DNA of 64,000 nt from Planctomycetota bacterium (GTDB lineage: Bacteria; Planctomycetota; UBA8742; UBA2392): positions 248,001-312,000 of the forward strand of contig JABTUE010000001.1 of the NCBI GenBank assembly GCA_015075515.1, in the 5' to 3' direction. Positions within the stretch are counted from its first letter, which is position 1. Every line of letters begins with the position of its first letter. Positions 41,928-52,521 of the stretch are shown here, piece after piece. A model generated the notes under the pieces. It was not told the origin of the DNA and made no database searches. It was given only the letters and a program-made list of their open reading frames with translations. The translations under genes were made by a program, and so were the position numbers.

Positions 41928-44713
41928 AGCGCCGCTGCTGGCTGCCCCTGTTGTGCGCGCTGGCGTTCTGGCCCGCGGTTCTGGCCGATGCCCAAGGCCG
42001 GATTGTGATTCGCCCGGCCATAGAGCGTCCGCCCCAGCCCGCGACGCCGGGCGACACCGCCAACCCTGATGCCGTCAAGCCGGTTGAGCCTACCCCCGAA
42101 GAAGCCGAGCGGATTGCCGAACTGATCGAACAACTGGGCGCGCCGCGTCTGGCCCAGCGTGACCGCGCCATGGCCGAACTTGCCGGCTTTGAGGCCAGGG
42201 CACTGCGCCAGGTGCGCGAGGCCAAGAACCACGCCGACGACGAGATCGCCAACCGCTGCGCGCTGCTGGAAGAAGTAATCCAGTCGCGCCAGGCGGAACT
42301 GTTTCTGGCCGCGCGTCGCCTGAGCCTGCAGCCCAACGAACTTGAGCGCATGCTGGCCGCGCCGGACGTGAAACCGCTGCTGGAAATTCTGCGTGCGCGG
42401 GCCCAGCCCGGCCTGACGCCGTTGTGGGCGCGCGTACTGGCGATGCTGGCGGCGCGCCCGCAGGTAAGCCAGGCCGCGCAATTGTGCGCGGAACTGGAGG
42501 GCGTGGAGGGCTACGGTCTGGCACTGGCCGAGGCCGCGCGGTTTGCGGCGCTGGGGCCGGATCACGCGCGCGGGCTGGCGGCGCTGGCGTCTTTGTTGCC
42601 GCCGTCGCGCGCCCCCGAGGCGGTGGACGCGCTGGCGTTCTGTGGCGTGCGCGCCGGCGGCGCCGACGGTGTGCAGGAAGCCCTGCGCGCGGCCTGGGTG
42701 CTGCGCGGCCAGTACGCCGCCACAGATGTTCTGGCCGCGTTGCGGCCGCCCGATGACCCCCGGCGCCGCCTGGAAGGCGACGGCGAAGGCCTGCGCCAGG
42801 CCGTGGTGCTGTGCATGACCCCCGCCGCGACAGACCCCGAACTGCGCGCGGCCCAGTTGCCGGCGCTGGGCGCCATGTCGCCGCTGGTGCTGGCGGAATA
42901 TCTGGGTCTTTTGCGCCGCAGCGGGCTGGTGTCGCGGATTGAAAACGTGCTGGTAACGCTGGTGGCGTCCGGTGCATCGGCGCGGGTGTTGGGTGCCGCC
43001 GGTGCGGCCTGGGCTGACGCTGTGGATGTGGCGCGCATGCAGGCTGAATTCTCGGCTCTGCCCGGCCCGGCGCGTCTTGGCGCGCTGGATGCCCTGTGGC
43101 TGAACCCGCGCGAGCCCGAACGCATGCACCCGTTTCTGCTGGGTTTGTTGCGCGGGCCCGACAGCGCGCTGCGTGAGCCAGCGGCCCGCATGCTGGGCCA
43201 GTACCGGGCGCCTTCCACCGTGCGTGCGCTGGCCGACACGGCGCTGGCCGGAGGCCCGGTGGCGGTTACGGCACTGGAATCCCTGGCGCCCATGGCCGAC
43301 CTGCTGGTTTCGGCCGCACCTGAGCAACTGAAGCGTCTGGTGGCACTTTTGCCCCAGGCGGATCTGGCGCTGCGCGCAGTGCTGATAGACGTGCTGGTGG
43401 CGACGGCCTGGCCTGACGCGGCGTCCGCCCTGCGCGCGCAGTGGCTTGAACACCTGCCGCGCAATGAAATGCTGGCGGCGTGCCGGTTGTTTTCCACCGA
43501 TCCGTCGCACCCGGCGGGCGCGCTGGCGGCGGCGGTGAACCGGGCCGTCGAGCGTTCCGGCGGCGCCGCGCGCGACCGCGCATCGGGCGCCGTGGACTAC
43601 CAGATTCTGGTACTGATGCGCGTGCTGCTGGCGGCGCCGGCCGACAGGGGCTTTGAACTGCTGGTCCGCGTCTGCGCCGACGAAACCAGCGGCGTGCGTT
43701 CCTTTGCCGCCGGGGCGCTTGCGCTGGCCGGCAAAGACGGCCCGTACATCGCCGACTGGATCCGCCGTGTGGTGGGGGAAACGCCCGACGCTCAGGGCAT
43801 GGCGCTGGCCTATGGCGTGGCGCTGAGCACCAGTGACGCCGCCGAAGACTTCCGCCGCCGTACGTTGCAGCAGGGCGCTTCGGCGCGCCATCTGTCGCTT
43901 GTGCACGAGTCCGTGCTGGCCGGGCGTTCGCGGACGGTTACACGCGAAGATCTGCTGCGCGTGTTGTTCGACACGCCGGCCAACGCACGCAACTGGCTGT
44001 TTTCAGACATTCTGGACGGTCCGCTGCCCCCCGACGTGCGGCGCACCGTGGCCACCACCCTGTTGTTCAGCGAAGACATACAGCCGCTGGACGGCATTGC
44101 GCCCGCTCTGGTATTGGCCGATTCGGGCGTGGACGTGCTGCAACTGCTGTTCGGCGACGACGCCGACGCCCGCCCGCGCGACGCCCAGCGCACGATGGTG
44201 ACTGCCCTGATGGGCAACCCGCAGCGCGCGCGCGAACTGGTTGCCCGCGCCGACGTCGGCGCCGACGGCGCCAACTTTGCCGCGCTGCAGTTTGCCAGGG
44301 CTTATCTGGGCATGGTGGACGCGGCCGTGGCCAGGCGCCTGTTGCGTCACGGTGGCGGCCAGGGGGTGCCCCGGCTGCTGCTGCTGAAACAGGCCGCCCA
44401 GGGCGGCGACGCGACCTCGGCGCGCATGCTTCTGGACCGGCTGGCCGCCGGTTCGGGCCGTTTTGCCGAGGGCGGAACCGCCGGCGTCGAAATCCGCGTC
44501 CAGCGCTGGCGCGGGCCACAGGTCGAATTTGACGGCGTGGCCGGCGAGGCCCTGCGCGGTGTCGCCGGGGGCCAGCAGGTGTCGGCCGACCGGCTTCAGT
44601 CACTGTTTGGGCAGCCCTTGCCGCCGCAGTGGTCGGGCTGGTGGGCCTGTCGCCGCGCGTTGCTGGAGTACGATCCCGCCATCGGCAAATACCGCATCAA
44701 GGAGCTGCCATGA
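41924..44713 (+). CDS. Large exported helical-repeat protein
   Basis: The 929-residue protein has an N-terminal signal peptide (MKRRCWLPLLCALAFWPAVL). The mature part is Ala/Leu/Arg-rich tandem helical hairpins from about residue 60 to 850, resembling HEAT or TPR arrays, with no enzymatic motif. A beta-rich C-terminal section (VEIRVQRWRGPQVEFDGV) ends the protein. Both ends overlap neighbouring genes by 4 nt. It probably scaffolds an assembly outside the cytoplasm together with the next protein. Confidence 0.75.
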   Translation: MKRRCWLPLLCALAFWPAVLADAQGRIVIRPAIERPPQPATPGDTANPDAVKPVEPTPEEAERIAELIEQLGAPRLAQRDRAMAELAGFEARALRQVREAKNHADDEIANRCALLEEVIQSRQAELFLAARRLSLQPNELERMLAAPDVKPLLEILRARAQPGLTPLWARVLAMLAARPQVSQAAQLCAELEGVEGYGLALAEAARFAALGPDHARGLAALASLLPPSRAPEAVDALAFCGVRAGGADGVQEALRAAWVLRGQYAATDVLAALRPPDDPRRRLEGDGEGLRQAVVLCMTPAATDPELRAAQLPALGAMSPLVLAEYLGLLRRSGLVSRIENVLVTLVASGASARVLGAAGAAWADAVDVARMQAEFSALPGPARLGALDALWLNPREPERMHPFLLGLLRGPDSALREPAARMLGQYRAPSTVRALADTALAGGPVAVTALESLAPMADLLVSAAPEQLKRLVALLPQADLALRAVLIDVLVATAWPDAASALRAQWLEHLPRNEMLAACRLFSTDPSHPAGALAAAVNRAVERSGGAARDRASGAVDYQILVLMRVLLAAPADRGFELLVRVCADETSGVRSFAAGALALAGKDGPYIADWIRRVVGETPDAQGMALAYGVALSTSDAAEDFRRRTLQQGASARHLSLVHESVLAGRSRTVTREDLLRVLFDTPANARNWLFSDILDGPLPPDVRRTVATTLLFSEDIQPLDGIAPALVLADSGVDVLQLLFGDDADARPRDAQRTMVTALMGNPQRARELVARADVGADGANFAALQFARAYLGMVDAAVARRLLRHGGGQGVPRLLLLKQAAQGGDATSARMLLDRLAAGSGRFAEGGTAGVEIRVQRWRGPQVEFDGVAGEALRGVAGGQQVSADRLQSLFGQPLPPQWSGWWACRRALLEYDPAIGKYRIKELP

Positions 44714-47631
44714 AGCGCCCGGTTCACGCCCTGCTTATGGTTGCCGTGCTGGCTGTGACTGCGCGCGGCCCCGGCTTGGCCCAGGCTGCTCCGACGCCGC
44801 GCGACGACGCCCAGGGCACGCTGGCACTTGAGTTGTCCCAGCTTGTGGAAACCTGGATTCACGGCGACGCCGACGCCGCTGCGGCGCGGCTTGATTCGCT
44901 GCGTAACGACAACCGGCTGCGCGGTGAACTGCCGCGCTGGCTGGCCGGCCTGCGCGCGGCACTGGCGCTGGACGCGCGCGATGTGCCCGGCGCTCTGCGC
45001 GCCCTTCAGCCGCTGCTTGACCAGGCCGACAACCCCAGACCGTACCTGCGTGCCGCGCAGCTGCTGCTGGCGCTGGACGCGCGACCCCAGGCCCTGGCCG
45101 TGATCCGGCAGGGACGCGCCCGCGATGCGGCTTCGCCGGCGCTGCGGCGGTATGAGGCCGGCCTGTTGTGGCTGGGCCAGAATCATGAAAGCGCGGTGGC
45201 GGCTTACATTGACGCGATTGCCGCCGACGGCCGCGAAAACTACCCGTACGTGCCGCCGAACTTCGGCGACTGGGCCCGCGTTCGTCCGTGGGGGGCCGCA
45301 GCCTTGCCGGCCGCTGGTGTGGCGGAGCCCGCCAAAGTGAGCGATTTCAAGGACTGGGACGAACCCGCCCCGGCGACCAACTGGCAGCCTGAACCTTTTG
45401 CCGACCTGTTTGAGCCCGGCGTGTGGTACGGCACTGACCTGCCCGGCCTGGACCGTTGCGTGGCCGAGATGGCCGCATTGCCCGACATGCTGGCTCGCCG
45501 GCGCGCGGAATTTTCGGGGCTGCACACCCGGGCCGAGCAGGCCCAGTCCGCACTGGAGGCATTTCGCGGTGGAGACGCGGCCCAGCGCAAGATGCTGGCC
45601 CGCGCGGCCGTGGTCGCGCGCTGGCATGCCGCTGTGGCCGCCCGCGTCTGCGCCGTGGCCGACCTGGCCCAGGGTCGCGCCGCCGAGGCCGAAACCATGC
45701 TGCGCATGGTGTTGACGGTGGCGCCGGATGACACCGCGCTGCTGGATCTGCATGCCCGCGCGCTGGGCGCGCTGGGCAAGGCCGAAGAAGCCCGCACCGG
45801 CCCGCTGGCGCGGCTGCAGGGGCAGGGTCTGACACTGTGGTCTTCCATGCTTTACGCCAAAGGCCCCCAGCAGCAGGCTGTGGACCGTGTGCTTGAGCCC
45901 GCGCTGCGGCTGTACCGCGCCAACCCGCAGGCCGGCCGCCAGCAACTGGAGGCCGTGCGCAAGTCGTTCGGCCCCGAACACCTCAAGCGCGAAGTACCCG
46001 CGGATCTGATGGGCGTGTGGCTGTTCCAGAAGGGCGAACGCGAACTGGCGCTGCCCTATCTGGCCGATGCCGGGCGTCTGATCGGCCTGGAATCGGGCAA
46101 GGCCCTGCCCCCTGACGGCGTGGCGCTGGAGCACGCGCTGCTGCTGTTGCGCGTGCCGGTCGGCGCGCGGCCCGCCAACGACGCGCCCGGGGCCAAGAAA
46201 GAAGAGGAAGAGGCCGAGGGCGAACCCGAGCCCGCCAAGCCCGGCCAGGGCCAGCCGGCGCCGGGCGCTGATGAATCCGACCCTTTGGCGCTGCGCGTGC
46301 TGCCGCGCGCGGGGTTGCTTGTCGGGTCTATTCCGGAATCACGGGCGGTGATCTGGCGCATTGCCGAGGTTGACTTCTGGGGCGGAAGCTGGGGCGCGGC
46401 CAATCATGTGCGTGCCGCGCGCGCCCTGCCCGACGGCGAAAAGCAACTGCGCGAACTGCTGTACGGCTGGCACGTCAAGCTGGCCACCGAACTGACCCCG
46501 CAGCAGCTTGATGCCGCGCTGTCGCCCGATCACGCCTCCAGCAAGGCCCTGGCCGAAGCACTCAAGGGCTTTGCCGAGGGGCTGCAACAGGCCAAGGGCG
46601 GCAGCAACTGGCGTGTGATGCAGACCCTGCGCGAGCGCGCCGGCTTTGTCATGGGAATGGTCGAGGCCCGGGCCATGCTGCTGCGCGCGCGCCTGCGCCG
46701 CGAACCGCCGGCCGACATGGCGGCCCTGGCTGTGTGGGTGAAACAGCACGCCGGGCTGATTGACCTGCGCGCGCAGTTCAAGGCTGCGGGCAACGAAATC
46801 ACCGGCCGTCTGGCCGAAGAACGCGCCGCCGCCCGCGTGCCCGAAGTGCCCCACAGCGGCCTGCTGCTGGACGCCGCGCGTGCGCTGGCGCGCAACGGCG
46901 ACCATGTCGGGGCCGCGCGGCTGATCTGGCTGAACCGCGACGTGGCCCTGGGCGTTGACACCCAGTCGCGCCGGCTGTTTCTGGCCGCGCTGCTGGCGCG
47001 CAAGGCCGGCGACCCGTTGCTGGAGGCCCAGTGCCGCATGGCGGCGCTGCAGACCGGGGACGGCCGCCGCGACAACACCGATCCCGTGCTGCAGGTGCTG
47101 GAGATCCCCCAGTTGCGCGCCGAGATCGAAGAATTCGGGCTCAAGGGCGACCTGGAGGCGTACTTTGAAACCTGCATCGTGCCCTGGGCCGACGCCGCGA
47201 CATTGACCGGGGCACTGGCTGTTGCTCCGGAACTCAAGTCCGCGCGTGTCACCATGTTGATGCGCAACAGCCTGCGCGGCGGCATGGACGGCATTTTCCG
47301 GGCCTCGATTGCCGAAGGCAGCGTGAACGTGATTGACCAGAACTGGCCGAAGCTGATTGCCCCGCGCGAAAGCTACCAGCGCTGCCGACGCCTGGCGCTG
47401 TGGGTGCTGTGCGCCGACCTGCCCTTTGCCCGCGGACGCGCGGCGACAATCGGCATGAACTCGACCACCGAAATGCTGCGCGGCTGGGCGATGCTGCAGC
47501 AGTTGGCAGAAACCCGTGCCGCCGCAGACCCCGCCGCCAAGGCCGAATCCGAACGCCTGCGCTTGCTGCTGGGGCGCTGCTCGACACCCGCCGAAGAAGT
47601 CGAATACGACGACGAAGAGTGGTGGGATTAG
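44710..47631 (+). CDS. Large exported helical-repeat (TPR-like) protein
   Basis: From the ATG at 44710 (AAGGAG 5 nt before) the protein has 973 residues with a signal peptide (MKRPVHALLMVAVLAVTARG). Its predicted helical hairpins are TPR-like (ALRALQPLLDQADNPRPYLR, LLALDARPQALAVIRQG). An acidic Glu/Pro-rich low-complexity linker lies near 495-520. It ends in an acidic tail with Tyr-Asp-Asp-Glu-Glu-Trp-Trp. It shares an operon with the preceding DUF2064-like and repeat proteins. No family was recognised beyond the repeat type. Confidence 0.72.
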   Translation: MKRPVHALLMVAVLAVTARGPGLAQAAPTPRDDAQGTLALELSQLVETWIHGDADAAAARLDSLRNDNRLRGELPRWLAGLRAALALDARDVPGALRALQPLLDQADNPRPYLRAAQLLLALDARPQALAVIRQGRARDAASPALRRYEAGLLWLGQNHESAVAAYIDAIAADGRENYPYVPPNFGDWARVRPWGAAALPAAGVAEPAKVSDFKDWDEPAPATNWQPEPFADLFEPGVWYGTDLPGLDRCVAEMAALPDMLARRRAEFSGLHTRAEQAQSALEAFRGGDAAQRKMLARAAVVARWHAAVAARVCAVADLAQGRAAEAETMLRMVLTVAPDDTALLDLHARALGALGKAEEARTGPLARLQGQGLTLWSSMLYAKGPQQQAVDRVLEPALRLYRANPQAGRQQLEAVRKSFGPEHLKREVPADLMGVWLFQKGERELALPYLADAGRLIGLESGKALPPDGVALEHALLLLRVPVGARPANDAPGAKKEEEEAEGEPEPAKPGQGQPAPGADESDPLALRVLPRAGLLVGSIPESRAVIWRIAEVDFWGGSWGAANHVRAARALPDGEKQLRELLYGWHVKLATELTPQQLDAALSPDHASSKALAEALKGFAEGLQQAKGGSNWRVMQTLRERAGFVMGMVEARAMLLRARLRREPPADMAALAVWVKQHAGLIDLRAQFKAAGNEITGRLAEERAAARVPEVPHSGLLLDAARALARNGDHVGAARLIWLNRDVALGVDTQSRRLFLAALLARKAGDPLLEAQCRMAALQTGDGRRDNTDPVLQVLEIPQLRAEIEEFGLKGDLEAYFETCIVPWADAATLTGALAVAPELKSARVTMLMRNSLRGGMDGIFRASIAEGSVNVIDQNWPKLIAPRESYQRCRRLALWVLCADLPFARGRAATIGMNSTTEMLRGWAMLQQLAETRAAADPAAKAESERLRLLLGRCSTPAEEVEYDDEEWWD

Positions 47632-47947
47632 CACGGAAGTGCGCGGAGGCGGTAGTCCTGTTGCACCTGCAAGACCTTCCGCAGTCATTCTCAGGTACCA
47701 TTCCACAGTAACTGGTAAGTTCGCCAACTGATTCCCTCGGGACGTTGGCGGTCTGCCACATCTTGAAACACTCTGGCGTACGACGGACGTGCGTTCAGGT
47801 GTATTCATGCAACATTGTTGCCCAGATCATCCAAATCGCATAAAAACGCATATTTGAGATTAGTGATTGACGTTGTGGGCAAGTTGGGTAGTGTGCCGCC
47901 ACATTGGACCTCTACTTGTGAGTGTGACTTCCAGAGGGGGCGTCGCT
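47632..47947. other. AT-richer intergenic boundary
   Basis: 316 nt without a convincing gene. The left half continues the local GC-rich style; from about 47790 the sequence becomes clearly AT-rich (ACGCATATTTGAG). No tRNA end, integrase or inverted repeat was found. A weak TTGACG at about 47866 could be a -35 element for the following operon. The stretch marks the left edge of a compositionally distinct segment. Confidence 0.5.
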
Positions 47948-49495
47948 ATGTCGTTGAGCGAACCGCAGCTATGGACTAAGTTTCCAGTTTGCCGAGTCGT
48001 CTTAACTGTGCTGCTTGTGGTGATCTGCTCGGGTGAATTGTCCGCGACGGCTCCCTGGGAGGTTGATTCTGATGGTGACGGAATCCCGGACCAGCGCGAG
48101 TTGGAGCTGGGCACGGATCCCAACAGTGTTGATAGCGACGGCGATGGCCTTCACGACGACTGGGAACTTGGATACGGCACGGACCCAACGAAGGCCGACA
48201 CCGACGGTGACGGCATCAATGATGCGGATGAGATCAGGCGCAAGGGTACAGACCCTCTCAACGAAGACAGTGATGGCGACGGCGTTAAAGATGGTGCCGA
48301 TGAATGGCCGTTGCGGGACGAAGACGAGAATTGGCACCCACCGATCTGGGACCGTCCGCATTGGCAGGACAACGATGGTGATGGCCTGAAGGCGGGCGTG
48401 GACCCGGATGACACAAAATGGGACACCGACGGCGACGGTGAAGGTGATGGGCGTGAGCGTCGCAACGGGACGGACCCATCCAATCGTGATACAGACGGAG
48501 ATGGACGCACCGATTTTCAAGAGGTCGTAGACGGAACTAATCCGCGCAACAAGGACACGGACGGTGACGGGATCAGCGACGGGGACGAGAGACGCCTGGG
48601 CACGGATCCGCTGGACCCGCTGAGCTATCCAACGAATCTGCCGCAAAGTGGCGACTATATGCTTCCATCACCGGTGTTCCCTGGCCTGGGCGACGCCTCC
48701 AAGGAGGCAGGCCCCGGTGACTGCACGTGGGACATATCATTCACATGGCCCACAGGGGCTATCAAAATTGATTCGTTTGTTGATGTTACGGTGGTTCTCG
48801 GCATTGATGTGATGTGGGGCGGATGGAGTTACTCAGGTGACGCGAATTTCTGGTACGCCAAGGCCAACAGTCAGGCTTGGGGCCAGAACTACTCCATGAC
48901 GCGCTATCACGCCCAGATGGACACAGTGACGGTTCGCTGGGAAATCGAAGCGCGAAAGACCGGCGAGTGCGGCACTCCGCGTGTCTGGACGCAGGCCGGT
49001 AGCGTGATTGAAGCTCGCGCGAGCCGCTGGAAGAAGTTCGGCGCTGTTTCCGAAGTCAAAGCAAGTTCCTATTCGGCCCGTTCGATAGCCTGCACCCAGG
49101 TTGGCTTGGCCTGGACACACGCCTACGGGTGCGAAGTTCCAGTCCCAGCGGGTGGCGCTTCAAGTGTTACCCTGCCTGGGCCAGGAGGCGCAGGGTTCAC
49201 GTTCTCGCTGGAATCCGGCGCGGACTCGTCCGGTGACATCAAGCGCGACTACTCCCCGGGTCACGAAGCGAACGTGTCTTATGCAAGGTGGGACACGACA
49301 GTCTGGGCTGACAGCGATTCGATAGCTGATCCCAGGGTGGACTACTGTTACTCGAATACCAAGACTCACGCGCGCGAGTTTTACGTTGCTATCTTGCTGC
49401 AGTGCACAGGACCCAACTGCAACTTTCATCGCCGTCTGATTTACGAGTTTACGCCGGATTCGATGGTGGTACCCAAGCTACGGCGGCAGAAATAG
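47948..49495 (+). CDS. Secreted protein with thrombospondin type 3 calcium repeats
   Basis: The 515-residue protein starts at an ATG with AGAGGGGG about 8 nt upstream. A signal peptide ([17 protein letters not shown]) is followed, from about residue 40 to 225, by at least eight [13 protein letters not shown] Asp-rich loops with intervening GTDP, the thrombospondin type 3 calcium-binding repeat. The C-terminal 290 residues are beta-rich with several Cys and Trp and no recognised family. Base composition and codon use differ from the flanking genes. It heads a three-gene same-strand set. Confidence 0.8.
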   Translation: MSLSEPQLWTKFPVCRVVLTVLLVVICSGELSATAPWEVDSDGDGIPDQRELELGTDPNSVDSDGDGLHDDWELGYGTDPTKADTDGDGINDADEIRRKGTDPLNEDSDGDGVKDGADEWPLRDEDENWHPPIWDRPHWQDNDGDGLKAGVDPDDTKWDTDGDGEGDGRERRNGTDPSNRDTDGDGRTDFQEVVDGTNPRNKDTDGDGISDGDERRLGTDPLDPLSYPTNLPQSGDYMLPSPVFPGLGDASKEAGPGDCTWDISFTWPTGAIKIDSFVDVTVVLGIDVMWGGWSYSGDANFWYAKANSQAWGQNYSMTRYHAQMDTVTVRWEIEARKTGECGTPRVWTQAGSVIEARASRWKKFGAVSEVKASSYSARSIACTQVGLAWTHAYGCEVPVPAGGASSVTLPGPGGAGFTFSLESGADSSGDIKRDYSPGHEANVSYARWDTTVWADSDSIADPRVDYCYSNTKTHAREFYVAILLQCTGPNCNFHRRLIYEFTPDSMVVPKLRRQK

Positions 49496-49518
49496 CGGAT
49501 CAGCAACAGGCAACCGTG

Positions 49519-51309
49519 ATGGCAAAAAGAATCAACTGGCCCCTGGTTGGCTTCATTGGTGGATCCGCCGCAGTGCTTGGACTTGCCGCCTTCTTGTTCT
49601 GGCCGGCACCAGGACCGGCAGTTCCGGCCTTGGCCGATGTTGTCCCGCCGGAGGCAGAACTGTGGGAGGGTGCTCAGGGTTCGGACCGGCCTGATGGCCC
49701 GGTCGCGCCATCAGATAGGCCCTTGTTTGAACTGAGGGTCGTTGACGACTTGGGTGGCCCCGTAGAACCAGACCAGTGCGCTGTCAGCACCGATGGCAAG
49801 TCCTGGACGCCGCACTTCGACATGGCCGGACCCGTGATACGGTTGCCACAGCCAACGTCATCGCTATTTCTCTTTGTGGCCGCAACGGGTCACCTCTCCC
49901 GCGTTGCCCCGTTGACCGAGCCGGGGCCTGTCGTGCTGCCCCGACTTCCTAAGGTCATGCTGCAGGTGGATAACGGGCTTGGCGTGGGATTCGGGGAGTG
50001 TCAGATCGAAGTCAGCCTCAAGCTGGCCGCATTTCCGGACGCTGGTCTTCGTCTTCCATTCATTGCCAAGGGGCGATCGCAGATGCTCGCCCAAATAGGG
50101 CGGTCGTTGCAGTTGAAGACACAGGCCGATGCCAGGACCGCATTTGACCTGGCGATGCCATACTGGACATACAGCGCTCGCGTGATCGGAGGCCCGGTTG
50201 CAGGAGCCTTGGTAGACTTTTCGGCTCAGCCCGGCGAAAGCCTCACGGTTCGCATCCCGTTCGGCGGCGGCCCGTTTATCATCGGAAGGATCTTGGGTGA
50301 GAACGGCGCGCCGGTAGAGGGCGCGGACATTCGTTTCAGCAAGGATGTGATTCAGAGTGGATTGCGCGTGCACCACCAGGTGGCGGCCACGAGGTCAGGC
50401 ACAGACGGCAGGTTTGTGCTTGCCCCCCAGTTTCCACAGGATCGGCTGGATGAAGAACTGCGGATGAAAGGACGCGGTTGGCTCAACGTTCGTGCAGGGG
50501 AAGGTCAATCCGGCCGGTCCGCGCAACGTCTGGTTGAAGTCGCGGGAAATCTCACCGACGTTGGTGTCATCCGTATCGGGGCGGGGCTGGCCGTTTCCGG
50601 GCGGGTCTTTCTGGGTGATCGCCCCGCAGCCAACATCAGGGTCGGCATCTGGACCGAGGGAGGGGTTTTCACGACCACGTGCGACGAAAGCGGGTACTTT
50701 TCGATGTCAGGTCTGGAAGCCAGTGACAAGATCGCTGTCACGGCATCCGAGAAAGGCTATTCGCCGGCCAACGTGAATGTTCAGGCCGAAGTCCTGGCCG
50801 GAAAACCGATCGAGATAAGGCTTCTGAAACTGATGCAAGGAGTGCTGCGCATTGAGGGTTCGAACGAGTTGCTGGGGCAAGGGATCTTGCGCTGGCGTCT
50901 GCATGACAACACAGGCTGGAAGGCGACGGATCTGCGTGGCCAAGGTGTCCGGCAGATGGAGCCGGGCAAGTATGCAGTCTACCTGTGCACGGACGACGAA
51001 ATCAGCACCGTGGAAACGGTAGAGATCTCGGACTCGTCGGAGACAGTGTTAAGGCCGGTGCTGTTTCCGGCGGCCAAGATCATGGTGACGGCGGGTAAGG
51101 ATTCTCGACCTGTGCACTTCAAGGTGGTGGACGCAGACGGACACGGTCTGGGTTTTGAGTACGAGGTGGCCAACGCAGCAACCCGCGTCATTGTTGTGAG
51201 GCCGGGCGTGCTTCACACCATCAGGTCGGGCTCATTATCCGCGCCGCTGCAGGTGCCCGGGATTGCCGCCGGAAGTTCCTTTCAGGTCGTATTGGAGAAA
51301 GGCCCGTGA
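49519..51309 (+). CDS. Membrane-anchored protein with carboxypeptidase-regulatory-like domains
   Basis: The protein has 596 residues. A short cytoplasmic start is followed by a membrane helix at about residues 8-28 (LVGFIGGSAAVLGLAAFLFW). The extracytoplasmic part contains at least two CarboxypepD_reg-like Ig-type beta domains, about 253-330 (GGPFIIGRILGENGAPVEGA) and 355-425 (GLAVSGRVFLGDRPAANIRV). It lies 23 nt after the TSP3 gene and its stop overlaps the GTG start of the cytochrome gene. It could bind carbohydrate or act as a surface scaffold; the ligand is unknown. Confidence 0.7.
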   Translation: MAKRINWPLVGFIGGSAAVLGLAAFLFWPAPGPAVPALADVVPPEAELWEGAQGSDRPDGPVAPSDRPLFELRVVDDLGGPVEPDQCAVSTDGKSWTPHFDMAGPVIRLPQPTSSLFLFVAATGHLSRVAPLTEPGPVVLPRLPKVMLQVDNGLGVGFGECQIEVSLKLAAFPDAGLRLPFIAKGRSQMLAQIGRSLQLKTQADARTAFDLAMPYWTYSARVIGGPVAGALVDFSAQPGESLTVRIPFGGGPFIIGRILGENGAPVEGADIRFSKDVIQSGLRVHHQVAATRSGTDGRFVLAPQFPQDRLDEELRMKGRGWLNVRAGEGQSGRSAQRLVEVAGNLTDVGVIRIGAGLAVSGRVFLGDRPAANIRVGIWTEGGVFTTTCDESGYFSMSGLEASDKIAVTASEKGYSPANVNVQAEVLAGKPIEIRLLKLMQGVLRIEGSNELLGQGILRWRLHDNTGWKATDLRGQGVRQMEPGKYAVYLCTDDEISTVETVEISDSSETVLRPVLFPAAKIMVTAGKDSRPVHFKVVDADGHGLGFEYEVANAATRVIVVRPGVLHTIRSGSLSAPLQVPGIAAGSSFQVVLEKGP

Positions 51310-52487
51310 CGGGGAAGGCGCTTAGCGCGGTTTATGTGTTCATTCTGTGCTGCTGTCTTGCATCTTCTTGCGGCAAGTCGGGATCCCCTCCATCGGTTTC
51401 CGCCCATGTCCGGGTGCCAATGCATCCGTCGCACGCGATGGTGATTGTGCGGGACATTGAAGGCTTCTTTGCGGACTGTGGGTGTGCTTCAACCGCCACC
51501 GGCGGCTTGGCGCGTGTTGCCAAGGTCGCACCTGTGTCCACTCATGCCGCAACCATCGTCCTTGCCGGCAGCTTCCTGGTCTCCAGGTCGAACGAATCAG
51601 CCTGGAAGGCCTTGGACCTGCACTGGCCGCAACTTCGGGCTGTCCTCTCGCAGCTCGGTCCTACGGTTGTGTCGGGCAACGCCACCGACGTTGAGTTCCT
51701 CAGTTCGCGCGGGGGCCTCCCGGCGAACGTCAGCCTTGCCGGGCCGGGCCAAAAACTGCCCTGGGCCGATGGGTTGTACTTTTCGGTTGGCCACGACGGA
51801 CACATTGTTGTGGAGGAGAACAATCGGGTCATTGTTTCGCGCGACATCTCTTCTCTGGGGACGCGCGCCAGGCAAGCGATGGTGTTGGGTATCTGGAATT
51901 CATCGGTTGGTCAGGCGACGACGTTAAGTGAGAGGCTGGGCCCAGCCTACTCGAAGTGGACACTGGCAGGTCTCGACAAAGATGAACTTGATGTAAGGTC
52001 CATTCTTGAACTGACCTCAACGCCCGTCCTGGGAAGTTACACCCGCGATGTGGGGCAGCTTGCCGGTGAACATAGTACGCTTGCTGAGCTGATTGCCGAT
52101 CTGGAGATTCGCCTGAGCCATTCCATGCCTGGAGATGGGGCATACCCAGAGCAGGAGCCCCGGGCACCGGACTGCGCCAGGTGTCATCAAGACGCGCATG
52201 CGGTTTGGGCCGACACTCGGCACGTTCGGGCCATGCAAACACTGCGATCAAAGGGCAAGCATGCCGACTCGCGTTGCCTGCCTTGCCACAGCAGCGTTTC
52301 GGGCACACAGCACACCGCCCCTGTTTCCTGCGTGTCGTGCCACCGTGAACCGGGTCGCCCGGCGACCCCGGACACTTGCAGGGCCTGCCATACATCCGTG
52401 ACAGACCCTGACGCGCGCTACATTTCAGGATTGAGTTCCATTTGCATCAAGAGATCCGGCAGTCATTCGGTCTGCCCAGGACGGTAG
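51306..52487 (+). CDS. Tetrahaem c-type cytochrome lipoprotein
   Basis: The 393-residue protein starts at a GTG that overlaps the previous stop; GGAGAAAGG lies just upstream. The signal peptide ends in a lipobox-like LASSC (Cys-22). An N-terminal alpha/beta domain with DCGCASTATGGLARVA near 57-72 resembles a motif seen in 5'-nucleotidase-like domains of planctomycete cytochromes. Four haem sites follow: CARCH (290), CLPCH (324), CVSCH (342) and CRACH (358). It should carry covalent haem outside the cytoplasm and transfer electrons. The C-terminal tail after the last haem is short and Ser/Cys-rich and may not be native. It forms an operon with the two preceding genes. Confidence 0.82.
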   Translation: MTGKALSAVYVFILCCCLASSCGKSGSPPSVSAHVRVPMHPSHAMVIVRDIEGFFADCGCASTATGGLARVAKVAPVSTHAATIVLAGSFLVSRSNESAWKALDLHWPQLRAVLSQLGPTVVSGNATDVEFLSSRGGLPANVSLAGPGQKLPWADGLYFSVGHDGHIVVEENNRVIVSRDISSLGTRARQAMVLGIWNSSVGQATTLSERLGPAYSKWTLAGLDKDELDVRSILELTSTPVLGSYTRDVGQLAGEHSTLAELIADLEIRLSHSMPGDGAYPEQEPRAPDCARCHQDAHAVWADTRHVRAMQTLRSKGKHADSRCLPCHSSVSGTQHTAPVSCVSCHREPGRPATPDTCRACHTSVTDPDARYISGLSSICIKRSGSHSVCPGR

Positions 52488-52521
52488 CCGTCTCGTAGCG
52501 GATCGGAACCCATTCCCTTGC

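Noticed and set aside
52400..52487. Possible frameshift at the end of the cytochrome gene
   Set aside because: The tail after the last haem site looks unusual, but neither other frame gives clearly family-like sequence, so no frameshift can be supported.
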